This document shows positions 1 to 6,993 of a DNA stretch of 40,496 nt, piece after piece. The DNA is taken from positions 1 through 40,496 of the forward strand of contig JAAYAD010000081.1 in NCBI GenBank assembly GCA_012719545.1. Direction: 5' to 3'. Under the pieces are notes generated by a model that was not told where the DNA came from, made no database searches, and saw only the letters and a list, made by a program, of their open reading frames with translations. Position 1 is the first letter of the stretch. Each line of letters starts with the position of its first letter. The stretch is from Clostridiaceae bacterium. GTDB taxonomy: Bacteria > Bacillota > Clostridia > DSM-8532. The position numbers were made by a program, and so were the translations under genes.

Positions 1-31
1 AGGGCCAAGATGAACTCGCTTACGCTCGCCC

Positions 32-370
32 TTGACATCCTCCAACAGAATGCATAAATGTTATAATTATACAAAAATAAAGAAAGGAGAACCTAACTTA
101 GAAAAGCTAAAAAATTGTCTTGACAAGTGGGGGCATTATATCCTGTTTATGAGCTTTGATAAGAGGCTTGCAATATTCCTGCTTGATGAAATTTCAAAAA
201 CCTATTCAACAGAACTTCACATTACCCAGGAACAGATTGCAAAATATATCGGAAGTGCAAGAGAAGTTGTATCCCGCATGCTGAAAGCATTCCAGCTACA
301 GGGTATTCTTGAAGTGTCAAGGGGAAAAATTCATGTGCTTGATAAAAACAAGCTAAGAGAGCTAGTTTAA
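32..370 (+). pseudogene. Crp/Fnr-family regulator, C-terminal DNA-binding domain only
   Basis: The product (112 aa from a TTG) matches only the last part of a Crp/Fnr regulator: the dimerisation helix (from about residue 24, with ILFMSFDKRLAIFLLDE) and the winged helix (TQEQIAKYIGSAREVVSRML, then the wing and KLREL end). These proteins are usually about 220-230 aa with an N-terminal cyclic-nucleotide-type sensor barrel. None of that domain is present, and an in-frame stop lies at 11-13. Neither TTG 32 nor ATG 50 has a good ribosome binding site. It is probably a truncated remnant, although expression as a free DNA-binding domain cannot be excluded. A convergent terminator separates it from trxA. 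Confidence 0.7.
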
Positions 371-385
371 ATCAATATAAAAAAT

Positions 386-420
386 AAGGACAGACTCAAA
401 GTATATTGAGTTCTGTCCTT
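386..420 (-). terminator. Rho-independent terminator of trxA (may act both ways)
   Basis: The arms AAGGACAGACTCAA (386-399) and TTGAGTTCTGTCCTT (406-420) pair, with one bulged T and a 6-nt loop. Read on the minus strand, the stem is followed by a T-rich stretch, so it mainly serves trxA. It also lies just past the stop of the Crp fragment on the other strand. Confidence 0.8.
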
Positions 421-428
421 TATAACAT

Positions 429-740
429 TCAACGCAGCATGGACAAGATTGCGTCCTTTGATTTGAAACCAACCGAGCTTTTAACAACCTTACCGTTTTT
501 CATTACTACAAGTGTTGGGATACTCATTACCCTGAATGCCTGTGCCAGTTCAGGCTCCTCGTCTACATTGATTTTGCCGACCTTGGCTTTATTGATTGTT
601 TCTTCCGCCACCTGTTCTACTATTGGACTCAACATTCTGCAAGGACCGCACCAGGATGCCCAAAAATCTAATAATACTGGTTTATCTGAATTTTCAACTT
701 CCTGGGCAAAATTATTCTTTGTTATTTTAAGAACGCTCAT
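429..740 (-). CDS. trxA: Thioredoxin
   Basis: This is a full-length cytoplasmic thioredoxin (103 aa, typical is about 105) that reduces protein disulfides and is recharged by thioredoxin reductase. The active site WCGPC has redox cysteines C31 and C34. The conserved cis-proline is P75 in SIPT, and the buried Asp in LLDFWASW is present. An AGGGGA ribosome binding site precedes the ATG. The gene appears monocistronic: it ends at the hairpin 386-420, and the gene upstream on the same strand ends at 839. A 15-bp dyad resembling a CRP/FNR site lies 66-80 nt upstream of the start, which is suggestive because a Crp/Fnr fragment lies next door. No thioredoxin reductase gene is in the window. Confidence 0.97.
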   Translation of the reverse strand: MSVLKITKNNFAQEVENSDKPVLLDFWASWCGPCRMLSPIVEQVAEETINKAKVGKINVDEEPELAQAFRVMSIPTLVVMKNGKVVKSSVGFKSKDAILSMLR

Positions 741-805
741 TTTCCATTCCCCTTTACTTTTTTTATCTTTACAGTTTTTATTATAAAGATTATAAAAGTA
801 ATATC

Positions 806-820
806 TGTGACCAAGTCACA
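806..820. promoter_or_regulatory. CRP/FNR-like palindrome upstream of trxA
   Basis: TGTGAC-CAA-GTCACA is a perfect 6-3-6 dyad. It carries both TGTGA and TCACA half-sites of the Crp family, but with a 5-nt spacer instead of the usual 6. It lies in the short gap between the Bce-type permease stop and the trxA start. There is no T-tract, so it is not a terminator. Regulation of trxA by a Crp/Fnr protein is an inference. Confidence 0.45.
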
Positions 821-838
821 TGAACGCCTGCAGCTTTA

Positions 839-2773
839 TTACACAATAAATCTTTTGAGGTAATTTACATAACGTGAACGAACAGTTGCAAAATAAATGC
901 TATTTAAAATCAAAAACACTGCCATGACTATCAGGAACTGCTTAAATACTGATGAATACAGCACTGTTTGCAGCACTTTTATTGCAAAGTAAGTGTGTAT
1001 GCTAGCAAGAATATATGGTGTAAAGAACAAAACCGCTATCTGGATACTTGCAACCTTTTTAAGTTCCTTAAAACTCAAGCCCAGTTTCGATATGCCAATG
1101 TATTTGCTCTTTTCCTGGTTTAAGTCGGTATACAGCCTGAAATACAGGAAGCTGCTGGCTCCTAGGAAGAATATTGCGCCAAGGAAGAATCCCACATACA
1201 AAAACAGTTTCTTGTTTTGATTCTCCAGTGTGTACCCTTCTATCCTTGTTGACCAGAAGTATTTGCCGTGTTCGCCTACCCCAAGTTCTTCCCTGAGTTT
1301 TTCAGTAACTTCAAGGGTCTTCATCCAGTCAGGAATATCATAGGAGTATGAATGGAATTTTTCTTGAATGCCTGTTATTCTGTCGTATGTTTCATCATTA
1401 ACCACAACAAGATTCTGAAACAGGCCAGAATAAAAGATTACTTTAGGAGCAATCCCAACTACTTCAAGATTAATGTTTCCGTTATCCAGTGAAACTTTTT
1501 TCTGGCTCAATGTCCGGTCTCTTTTTGGGTCGAACCTTACATAGACAGGAACAAGCAATGCCTGGTCCTTATCCAGAGTTATCTGTTCCAATCCCAATAG
1601 GGATACGCGATTGTTATAATCCGTCATCTTAATAATATGGATTGTTCGCTTATCACCGGATACCTGCTTTATAACTTCGCTCATGTATTTTTTATACTTA
1701 AAGCCATAGCTTTCAAGCATTTTGTCAATAAGCTCTATATGCTGTTTCACTTTATCATTGCTGCTGTATGATGTATAAGTAAGCGCAAAAGGGTTATCCT
1801 TCAACGATTCATCCTTAACAACTGAACTTAATGCATATACTCCTGTTACGGCAGTAAAAGCAACCGCGGACAGAATTGTAACCAGGAACAACATGCGTGC
1901 GTTGTCTCGTATTCTGTAAATAAGATCGGAAATCCAGAGCATATTGGTTCTTTTCATGTAAAAGCGTTTGTTTTTCTTCATCCGGTGCAGCACAAAAATA
2001 CTGAGCTGGGGGAAAAACAGATAAGTTCCAACAACTACTGAAGTCGTCAAAACTGCCTCAGCATACGGCAGCTTTTCTATGAATAAAATAATTTCGTTTA
2101 AAAACGGATGTATGCCGTAAAGGTGCGACGATACAGCCATAAAATAGCCCATACCCAGAAGCAAAACTGCCAGGAAGGACAGTATTACAGAAAATTTAAT
2201 CTCCGTGTTGGGCCTTTTGGCTCCCTTTAAAAGGGTAATAATATTGCTTGTACGGATTATTCTTGGAGTTAAGGCTGAAATCCCCAGAATTATCAATGTG
2301 AAGAATACCGTGGTAAGAATTATGGCTTCATAGGGAAAATAAAATGACAGAGACTCACAGGACAGGATATTGCTTAGAATCATTAATAAAAACTTGGAAA
2401 ATATAAATCCTATGGTGATACCGACAACAATAGCCAGGTATCCTATCATCATATTTTCCAGAAATATCAGCTTTCTGAGTTGTTTTTTGGTCATCCCGAG
2501 AATCATAAGTATTCCGAATTCCTTGCTCCTTACCTTTAAAAAGGCATTTACTGAGATAAACACAAACAGGAATGAAAACACCAATATTGCTGCTTCAGTT
2601 TGCCCCATTATAATTTCGATTGCTCCGCCACTTCTGCTTGATATAACAGGGTGAAACAAATTGACCGCAAATGAGAAAAACACCATGATTGTAAATACAC
2701 TGCTTAAAAAATATGCCAAATATACTCTTGTATTTCTTCTCACATTATTTAAGGCGAATTGGGTAAAGGTCAT
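839..2773 (-). CDS. BceB-type ABC transporter permease (FtsX family, large extracellular loop)
   Basis: This is the membrane subunit of a peptide-sensing and detoxification ABC transporter. At 644 aa it has the usual BceB size and layout: an N-terminal TM helix, a cluster of FtsX-type helices with EFGILMILGM, then a large extracellular region (about residues 290-500), then three C-terminal helices with SKYIGISKLGLSFKEL. In this family the extracellular domain binds the antimicrobial peptide-lipid II complex and the permease signals to the kinase. The start is ATG 2773, preceded by GGAGGTGAAGAAA; the frame is open for 27 more codons upstream without support. The start overlaps the ATPase end by 29 nt, which suggests translational coupling. 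It is the last gene of the module. The actual drug or peptide cannot be read from sequence. Confidence 0.93.
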   Translation of the reverse strand: MTFTQFALNNVRRNTRVYLAYFLSSVFTIMVFFSFAVNLFHPVISSRSGGAIEIIMGQTEAAILVFSFLFVFISVNAFLKVRSKEFGILMILGMTKKQLRKLIFLENMMIGYLAIVVGITIGFIFSKFLLMILSNILSCESLSFYFPYEAIILTTVFFTLIILGISALTPRIIRTSNIITLLKGAKRPNTEIKFSVILSFLAVLLLGMGYFMAVSSHLYGIHPFLNEIILFIEKLPYAEAVLTTSVVVGTYLFFPQLSIFVLHRMKKNKRFYMKRTNMLWISDLIYRIRDNARMLFLVTILSAVAFTAVTGVYALSSVVKDESLKDNPFALTYTSYSSNDKVKQHIELIDKMLESYGFKYKKYMSEVIKQVSGDKRTIHIIKMTDYNNRVSLLGLEQITLDKDQALLVPVYVRFDPKRDRTLSQKKVSLDNGNINLEVVGIAPKVIFYSGLFQNLVVVNDETYDRITGIQEKFHSYSYDIPDWMKTLEVTEKLREELGVGEHGKYFWSTRIEGYTLENQNKKLFLYVGFFLGAIFFLGASSFLYFRLYTDLNQEKSKYIGISKLGLSFKELKKVASIQIAVLFFTPYILASIHTYFAIKVLQTVLYSSVFKQFLIVMAVFLILNSIYFATVRSRYVNYLKRFIV

Positions 2774-3518
2774 TTTCTTCACCTCCCAGGAAAGAAAGAA
2801 CATCCATAATTTGTTGATAAAATTGCTGACGGCTCTCACCACAATGAATCTCATTAAAGAACTGACCGTCCTTTATAAATATCACCCTGTGGCAGTAACT
2901 TGCTGATCTGGGATCATGGGTTACCATTACGGTTGTTACACCCGTCTCCCTGTTGATGCTTTCAAAGAGCTCCATAACATCCTTTGCAGCTTTGGAATCA
3001 AGATTTCCAGTAGGTTCGTCAGCCAAAAGCAGTAAAGGCGAGTGGATAATGGCACGGGCAATTGCTGCACGCTGAGCTTGTCCTCCTGACACCTCAAAAG
3101 TCCTTTTATTGATGATATTTTCTATATTTAGCCTTGCAGCTGTATCCTTCAGTTTTTTGTTCATGGCAGAAACTCTGTGCCCATCAAGAGTCAAAGGAAG
3201 CACAATATTCTCGCCTATAGTCAATGAATCAATAAGATTGAAATCCTGAAATACAAATCCCAGTTTTGATCTTCTGAATAACGCCAGTTTTGAGCTTTCA
3301 AGCCTGTAAGGATTTTCACCGTTTATCAGTACCTCCCCTGATGTAGGAGGATCAATTGTTGAAATAACATTGAGAAGGGTTGTCTTCCCACTTCCGGAAG
3401 GCCCCATGATTCCAACAAATTCACCTTTTTCGATAGTTAGGTTTATGTCTTTAAGTGCACTGTACTGTACCTTGTCTCCATATATTTTGGATATGTGTTT
3501 TAGTTTCAGAATCTCCAA
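2745..3518 (-). CDS. BceA-type ABC transporter ATP-binding protein
   Basis: This is the ATPase partner of the downstream permease, of the MacB/LolD/BceA class (257 aa). It shows Walker A GPSGSGKT (residues 39-46), Q-loop in FVFQDFN, signature VSGGQAQRAAIARA, Walker B LLLLADEPTGNLD and switch His in VTHD. The start is uncertain. TTG 3518 (giving MEILKLKH, the family's usual beginning) has an AAGGG ribosome binding site at good distance. Upstream GTG codons at 3527 and 3581 keep the frame but lack a suitable site. The C-terminal about 30 residues run past the usual end and overlap the permease start. The gene is third in the RR-HK-ATPase-permease order, 114 nt after the kinase gene. Confidence 0.93.
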   Translation of the reverse strand: MEILKLKHISKIYGDKVQYSALKDINLTIEKGEFVGIMGPSGSGKTTLLNVISTIDPPTSGEVLINGENPYRLESSKLALFRRSKLGFVFQDFNLIDSLTIGENIVLPLTLDGHRVSAMNKKLKDTAARLNIENIINKRTFEVSGGQAQRAAIARAIIHSPLLLLADEPTGNLDSKAAKDVMELFESINRETGVTTVMVTHDPRSASYCHRVIFIKDGQFFNEIHCGESRQQFYQQIMDVLSFLGGEENDLYPIRLK

Positions 3519-3632
3519 ATTCAACACCCTTTCTTCTTTTGAATAAATTTCAGTCACCTGTATTTTAGGGCAACAGTGCACCGTCTGCTATCGATTATTA
3601 TTACACCAACCTTACACAAATGTAATAAAGCA

Positions 3633-4616
3633 TTAAGCGGTAAAGACAATCCTGACAATTGTCCCCTCTCCCTGCTTTGACTCTAGTTCTATCTGATGAT
3701 GGAGTTTACTGCACACTTCATTTACAAGATATAACCCCATACCCGTGGATTCACCAAATTTTCGGCCATTTTCTCCTGTATAAAAAGGCTCAAATACACG
3801 GCGTATATCTTTTTGGGGAATTCCAATCCCCTGATCTTTTATCTCCAGAACCTTGCCTTTTTCGTTTTTATATGCTGATACTATTACTTTTTTACTTTCC
3901 TCTTCAGTGTATTTGATAGCGTTTACAAGCAGTTGCTCAACAATAAACCTGAGCCACTTCCTGTCCGATTTTACCGTCATCTTCGTATCAACATTAACTT
4001 CCGGATAAACTTTCTTACGAATGAAGTATCGTTTTTGCTCATTGACAACTTCAGAAACAATGGCATACAGAAAAACTGTCTCAACTGTGAAATCATGTTC
4101 GAAACTGCCCAGCCTTGCCATATTCAGAGCCATATTCAACCCTCTTTTGATGCGTTCCAATTCCTGTGTGATGTTTTCTGCATACGGCTCACTTTCATGT
4201 TCCTGAAGTATGAGATGAATTACTGATATGGGTGTTTTCATCTGATGAACCCACTGATTTATAAATGTCAGATATTCTTCCTGCTTTCGTTTGTACATCT
4301 GGATTTGATTCTGATAAAGACTGTATTGCATGCGAAGAAGTTTATTTACGCCTTCCGAGACAGGAGCTGTTCCTGCAGAAGATAAGGTATCTTCAAGATT
4401 GGATGGCATTTTGCTTAGCTTGTCATACAACCTTTTGTAGGAAAAATAGCGGTACAACAAAAATACTCCCAGCAGGAAATTACTTAAGAATACAAAGTAA
4501 TATATATTTTCCGGTGTCTCAAATCCTCCCAGCCTTCTGTAAAACAAAAACAGAAAGAGCATATTGAAAAAATACAATAAGACAAAACCCACATGGTCAC
4601 GAAAGAAAATTATCAT
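3633..4616 (-). CDS. BceS-type intramembrane-sensing histidine kinase
   Basis: This membrane kinase phosphorylates the adjacent response regulator. It has two N-terminal TM helices (about residues 9-28 and 38-57) joined by a very short extracellular loop. That is the mark of BceS-like kinases, which read the state of their ABC transporter rather than bind peptide themselves. The H-box is FINQWVHQMKTP (H about 125), an H-x-x-x-T-P variant typical of this subgroup. The N-box is LLVNAIKYT, G1 is DQGIGIP and G2 is GESTGMGLYL. The start is ATG 4616 or GTG 4619; both overlap the response regulator stop and share its GGAGG site. Length (327 aa) is normal. Confidence 0.94.
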   Translation of the reverse strand: MIIFFRDHVGFVLLYFFNMLFLFLFYRRLGGFETPENIYYFVFLSNFLLGVFLLYRYFSYKRLYDKLSKMPSNLEDTLSSAGTAPVSEGVNKLLRMQYSLYQNQIQMYKRKQEEYLTFINQWVHQMKTPISVIHLILQEHESEPYAENITQELERIKRGLNMALNMARLGSFEHDFTVETVFLYAIVSEVVNEQKRYFIRKKVYPEVNVDTKMTVKSDRKWLRFIVEQLLVNAIKYTEEESKKVIVSAYKNEKGKVLEIKDQGIGIPQKDIRRVFEPFYTGENGRKFGESTGMGLYLVNEVCSKLHHQIELESKQGEGTIVRIVFTA

Positions 4617-5320
4617 CACATTTTCCTCCAGGTTACATTCAATCTGTATCCATGCCCTCTCACAGTTTCAAGGGCATCTTCTATGCCAATTTCCTGAAGC
4701 TTTCTCCTAAGACGCGCCACATTTACGTTAAGGGTATTTTCATCAATAAAAGCCTGATCATCCCATATTTTTTCCATAAGTATGTCCCGGCTCACCGCCC
4801 TGGGCGACATGCGCATAAGTGTTTCAGCAAGCTCAGACTCTTTCTTTGTCAGTACTGTGGAACAGCCGTTAAAGTTTAGTTCCGGCCTTTCAGGGTACAA
4901 AGTGAGTCCTTCGAGCTCTACCTTTCTTTCCTCAGTCAAACCGGGAGCGAACGCTCCAAAGCTGCGTCTTAACTGACTTTTTATTTTCGCAATGACTACA
5001 TCGTAATAAAAAGGCTTCGTAATATAATCATCAGCGCCGCTTTCTATTCCCATCACCTGATCCATTTCGCTGTCACGGGCAGAAATAAAAATGATGGGAT
5101 TAGTGGATACCTGCCTTATCTTTCTGCACCAATAAAATCCATCATATTTGGGTAGATTAACATCAAGCAATACAAGATGAGGATTTTCCTCAATAAATAT
5201 ATCCAGGATTCTTTCAAAGTCATCCACAATTATAGGTTTATATCCATATTTCTCAATATAGTAACCAATAAGCTTTGCTATGGAAGCATCATCTTCAACC
5301 AGCATTATTTTGTATTCCAT
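4616..5320 (-). CDS. BceR-type OmpR-family response regulator
   Basis: This DNA-binding regulator (234 aa) has a receiver domain with acidic pocket E9/D10/D11, phospho-acceptor D53 (LLLDVNLP), S80 and K102 (TKPF). Its C-terminal winged helix ends with NTLNVNVARLRRKL and VRGHGYRL. It is the first gene of the Bce-type module, with AGGAGG before the ATG. In this family the phosphorylated regulator induces its own transporter in response to wall-active peptides. A two-part dyad lies 50-130 nt upstream and is a candidate binding site. Confidence 0.95.
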   Translation of the reverse strand: MEYKIMLVEDDASIAKLIGYYIEKYGYKPIIVDDFERILDIFIEENPHLVLLDVNLPKYDGFYWCRKIRQVSTNPIIFISARDSEMDQVMGIESGADDYITKPFYYDVVIAKIKSQLRRSFGAFAPGLTEERKVELEGLTLYPERPELNFNGCSTVLTKKESELAETLMRMSPRAVSRDILMEKIWDDQAFIDENTLNVNVARLRRKLQEIGIEDALETVRGHGYRLNVTWRKM

Positions 5321-5371
5321 TATCTTTAAATTATCCTCCTGTTAAATACAATAAACCATATCAGGCTTTTT

Positions 5372-5452
5372 AAGAATGTAGATATGAAATTTGGCACACG
5401 GAACTCAACATTTTAATCATCCTTTAAATTGCTACATTCTTATAAATTTCAT
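5372..5452. promoter_or_regulatory. Two-part inverted repeat upstream of the Bce-type module
   Basis: AAGAATGTAG (5372-5381) is repeated as its exact reverse complement CTACATTCTT (5432-5441). Two bases further on in each copy, ATGAAATTT (5384-5392) has its exact reverse complement AAATTTCAT (5444-5452). Each half is therefore flipped in place, with the same order and the same 2-nt gap. The pair lies upstream of the response regulator start at 5320. An operator function is inferred. The rest of the 5321-5648 gap shows no convincing gene. Confidence 0.45.
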
Positions 5453-5616
5453 TATATAGATTACAGCCTTAGACTTCCATATAAACACCGATTTCTGGAA
5501 AGAACATAAATTAGTTTAAGATGCAGATATCACGCAATGGATGATGAAATAAAAGACCTGATTTATATATTAAGAAAAAAATGGGATGGCAAAAAAATTA
5601 GAATAGAAGGTGTTAT

Positions 5617-5640
5617 AAGAAACACAACCGTCCCCTGTCA
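5617..5640. repeat. Possible dispersed-repeat end (GGGGACGGTT motif)
   Basis: Read on the minus strand this is GACAGGGGACGGTTGTGTTT. It resembles short repeats ending in GGGGACGGTTCT that I associate with small IS200/REP-type elements in clostridial genomes. Only one copy is seen here and no transposase is present, so this is a tentative remnant call. Confidence 0.25.
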
Positions 5641-5648
5641 GGCTTGTA

Positions 5649-6301
5649 TCAGTCAAAATACTTCCAATAAGAAAGTATTATTTCCTCGACTTTAGAGTCA
5701 TCCTTAATGTTTTCATTCACCATGGAACCATCCTCTTTTTTGAAGTCAAAAATCATGACAGTTCCATCTTCCATAAGGAACCAACCTTCAAGAGTTTTAT
5801 TGGTTTGCCTGCTTACAGCCTCCTTATACTTTGACTTGAATGTCTCTGATACAGTTTTAAAAGTATCTCCAACTTTAATTCCACTCTCAGTTTTAAAATC
5901 CGAACTTGACGCCGAAATTCTCACTACTTTTCCCGAGGTCTTTCCGATACTTACGGCAATACCGTTATTATAATTTCGAACTATAATATCCTCGCCAAAA
6001 GAACCTGTATCATCAGTTTCAGTGGTTTCAGAATAGTTTTTACCCAGCATTGCAATAACTTCATCTGAAGTATCTCCCAGTGTGATCCCTCCCAGACTCG
6101 GGCCAGCTACTGCTCCTGGAGTTGGAGTTACAGTAGGAGTAGCTTTCGGTGTCTCGGTCGTAGTTGGTGTCGGTGTTGCAGTTAAAGTAGCTTTAGGTGT
6201 TTCAGTTGCAATTCTATTTTTATCACTGGCATTTTTTGCACACCCCGATGTTATAACCAGTATTCCAATAAGAATAAAAGCAATTGCTTTTTTAACATCA
6301 T
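5649..6301 (-). pseudogene. Lipoprotein with Thr/Pro linker, frameshifted in an A-run after the start
   Basis: The ribosome binding site AGGGGG and ATG ATG (6301) lead into an A-run of six (6288-6293). In that frame translation stops after about 16 codons. With one more A the frame becomes a continuous 217-aa protein. Its signal sequence ends in LVITSGC (lipid cysteine 21). A Thr/Pro/Glu-rich linker follows (repeated KAT, TPTPT and TETPKAT units, about residues 35-65). Then comes a C-terminal domain with GGITLGDTSDEVIAMLG, DGTVMIFDF and VEEIILSYWKYF. That domain looks like a small surface-exposed module of unknown function, and the region from 6050 down is an open frame. A sequencing error, a real pseudogene or slippage-controlled expression are all possible. 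I do not recognise the C-terminal family. Confidence 0.7.
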
Positions 6302-6434
6302 TATCTATCCCCCTTTTAGTGAGTATAAGACAGGGGATGGTTCCACGTCTTGGAGCATTTCAAGGTTAGTATTTGCCACTGATATGCGGAGACATTCAAT
6401 TGAATCTATGCTCACAAGACAGGACAAATCTTGC

Positions 6435-6824
6435 TTAGGTCTCCATCTCTGGTATTTCAACCGCAATATAATCAATTTTCATTCCAAAAAGGGTATCTAC
6501 AAATGTTACTTGTAATACACTGATTTTTTAATATTATTATCAGTAAATGATATTATATGTTTAAAACTATATCTGTTAATGGTGTTGATATTCGCAGTAG
6601 TCTCAGGTATTTCTTTAAATTTATAGTACACGTCAACCATGTATTAAAATTGAAAGCTCATCATATCTTATATTTAAATCTTTATTGAAATACATCGTCT
6701 CCTCTGCCAAAGTGTCTTCCACAATTTCGTACAAGTGATTGCAGTTTACCACGTAAATTATAAATCTAAGAACTGGGTAATAGAATCAATAAGGCTAAAA
6801 CCAATATAATAACTCTTTTTTCAT
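6435..6824 (-). pseudogene. Decayed gene for a small membrane-anchored or exported protein
   Basis: ATG 6824 follows GGAG. One extra A in the A6 run would give MKKRVIILVLALLILLP, a hydrophobic leader. After further one-base shifts, coding-like segments follow in order: FIIYVVNCNHLYEIVEDTL, ETMYFNKDLNIRYDELSI, VDVYYKFKEIPETTANINT, RYSFKHIISFTDNNI and VDTLFGMKIDYIAVEIPEM, then a stop at 6435. At least three frameshifts are needed, so it cannot make an intact protein as written. It fills most of the 6302-6993 gap. The family is not recognised. Confidence 0.55.
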
Positions 6825-6876
6825 TATTTTGTCTCCGTTATATGGCCGATGCAACCTAAATTAATACAGTAATAAT

Positions 6877-6914
6877 AAAAAAAGTATAGTGGAATAAATC
6901 CATTATACTTTTTA
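6877..6914 (-). terminator. Terminator after the GH38-like gene
   Basis: GTATAGTGGA (6884-6893) pairs with TCCATTATAC (6899-6908), allowing one G-T pair, with a 5-nt loop. It is flanked by A-run and T-run on both sides, so it could act in both directions. It lies 80-110 nt past the stop of the GH38-like gene and marks the end of the transporter operon. Confidence 0.8.
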
Positions 6915-6993
6915 TTATACTTAACAACTCCAAAATTTTAAGGATCCAATATGTAAAATAAAATTTTTCAAAGTATCTCAGCAGACGCCTGTC

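Noticed and set aside
5537..5695. 52-codon plus-strand frame starting MDDEIKDLIYILRKKW
   Set aside because: No ribosome binding site and no recognisable family. It crosses the GGGGACGG-type motif and overlaps the lipoprotein gene end, so it is probably chance.
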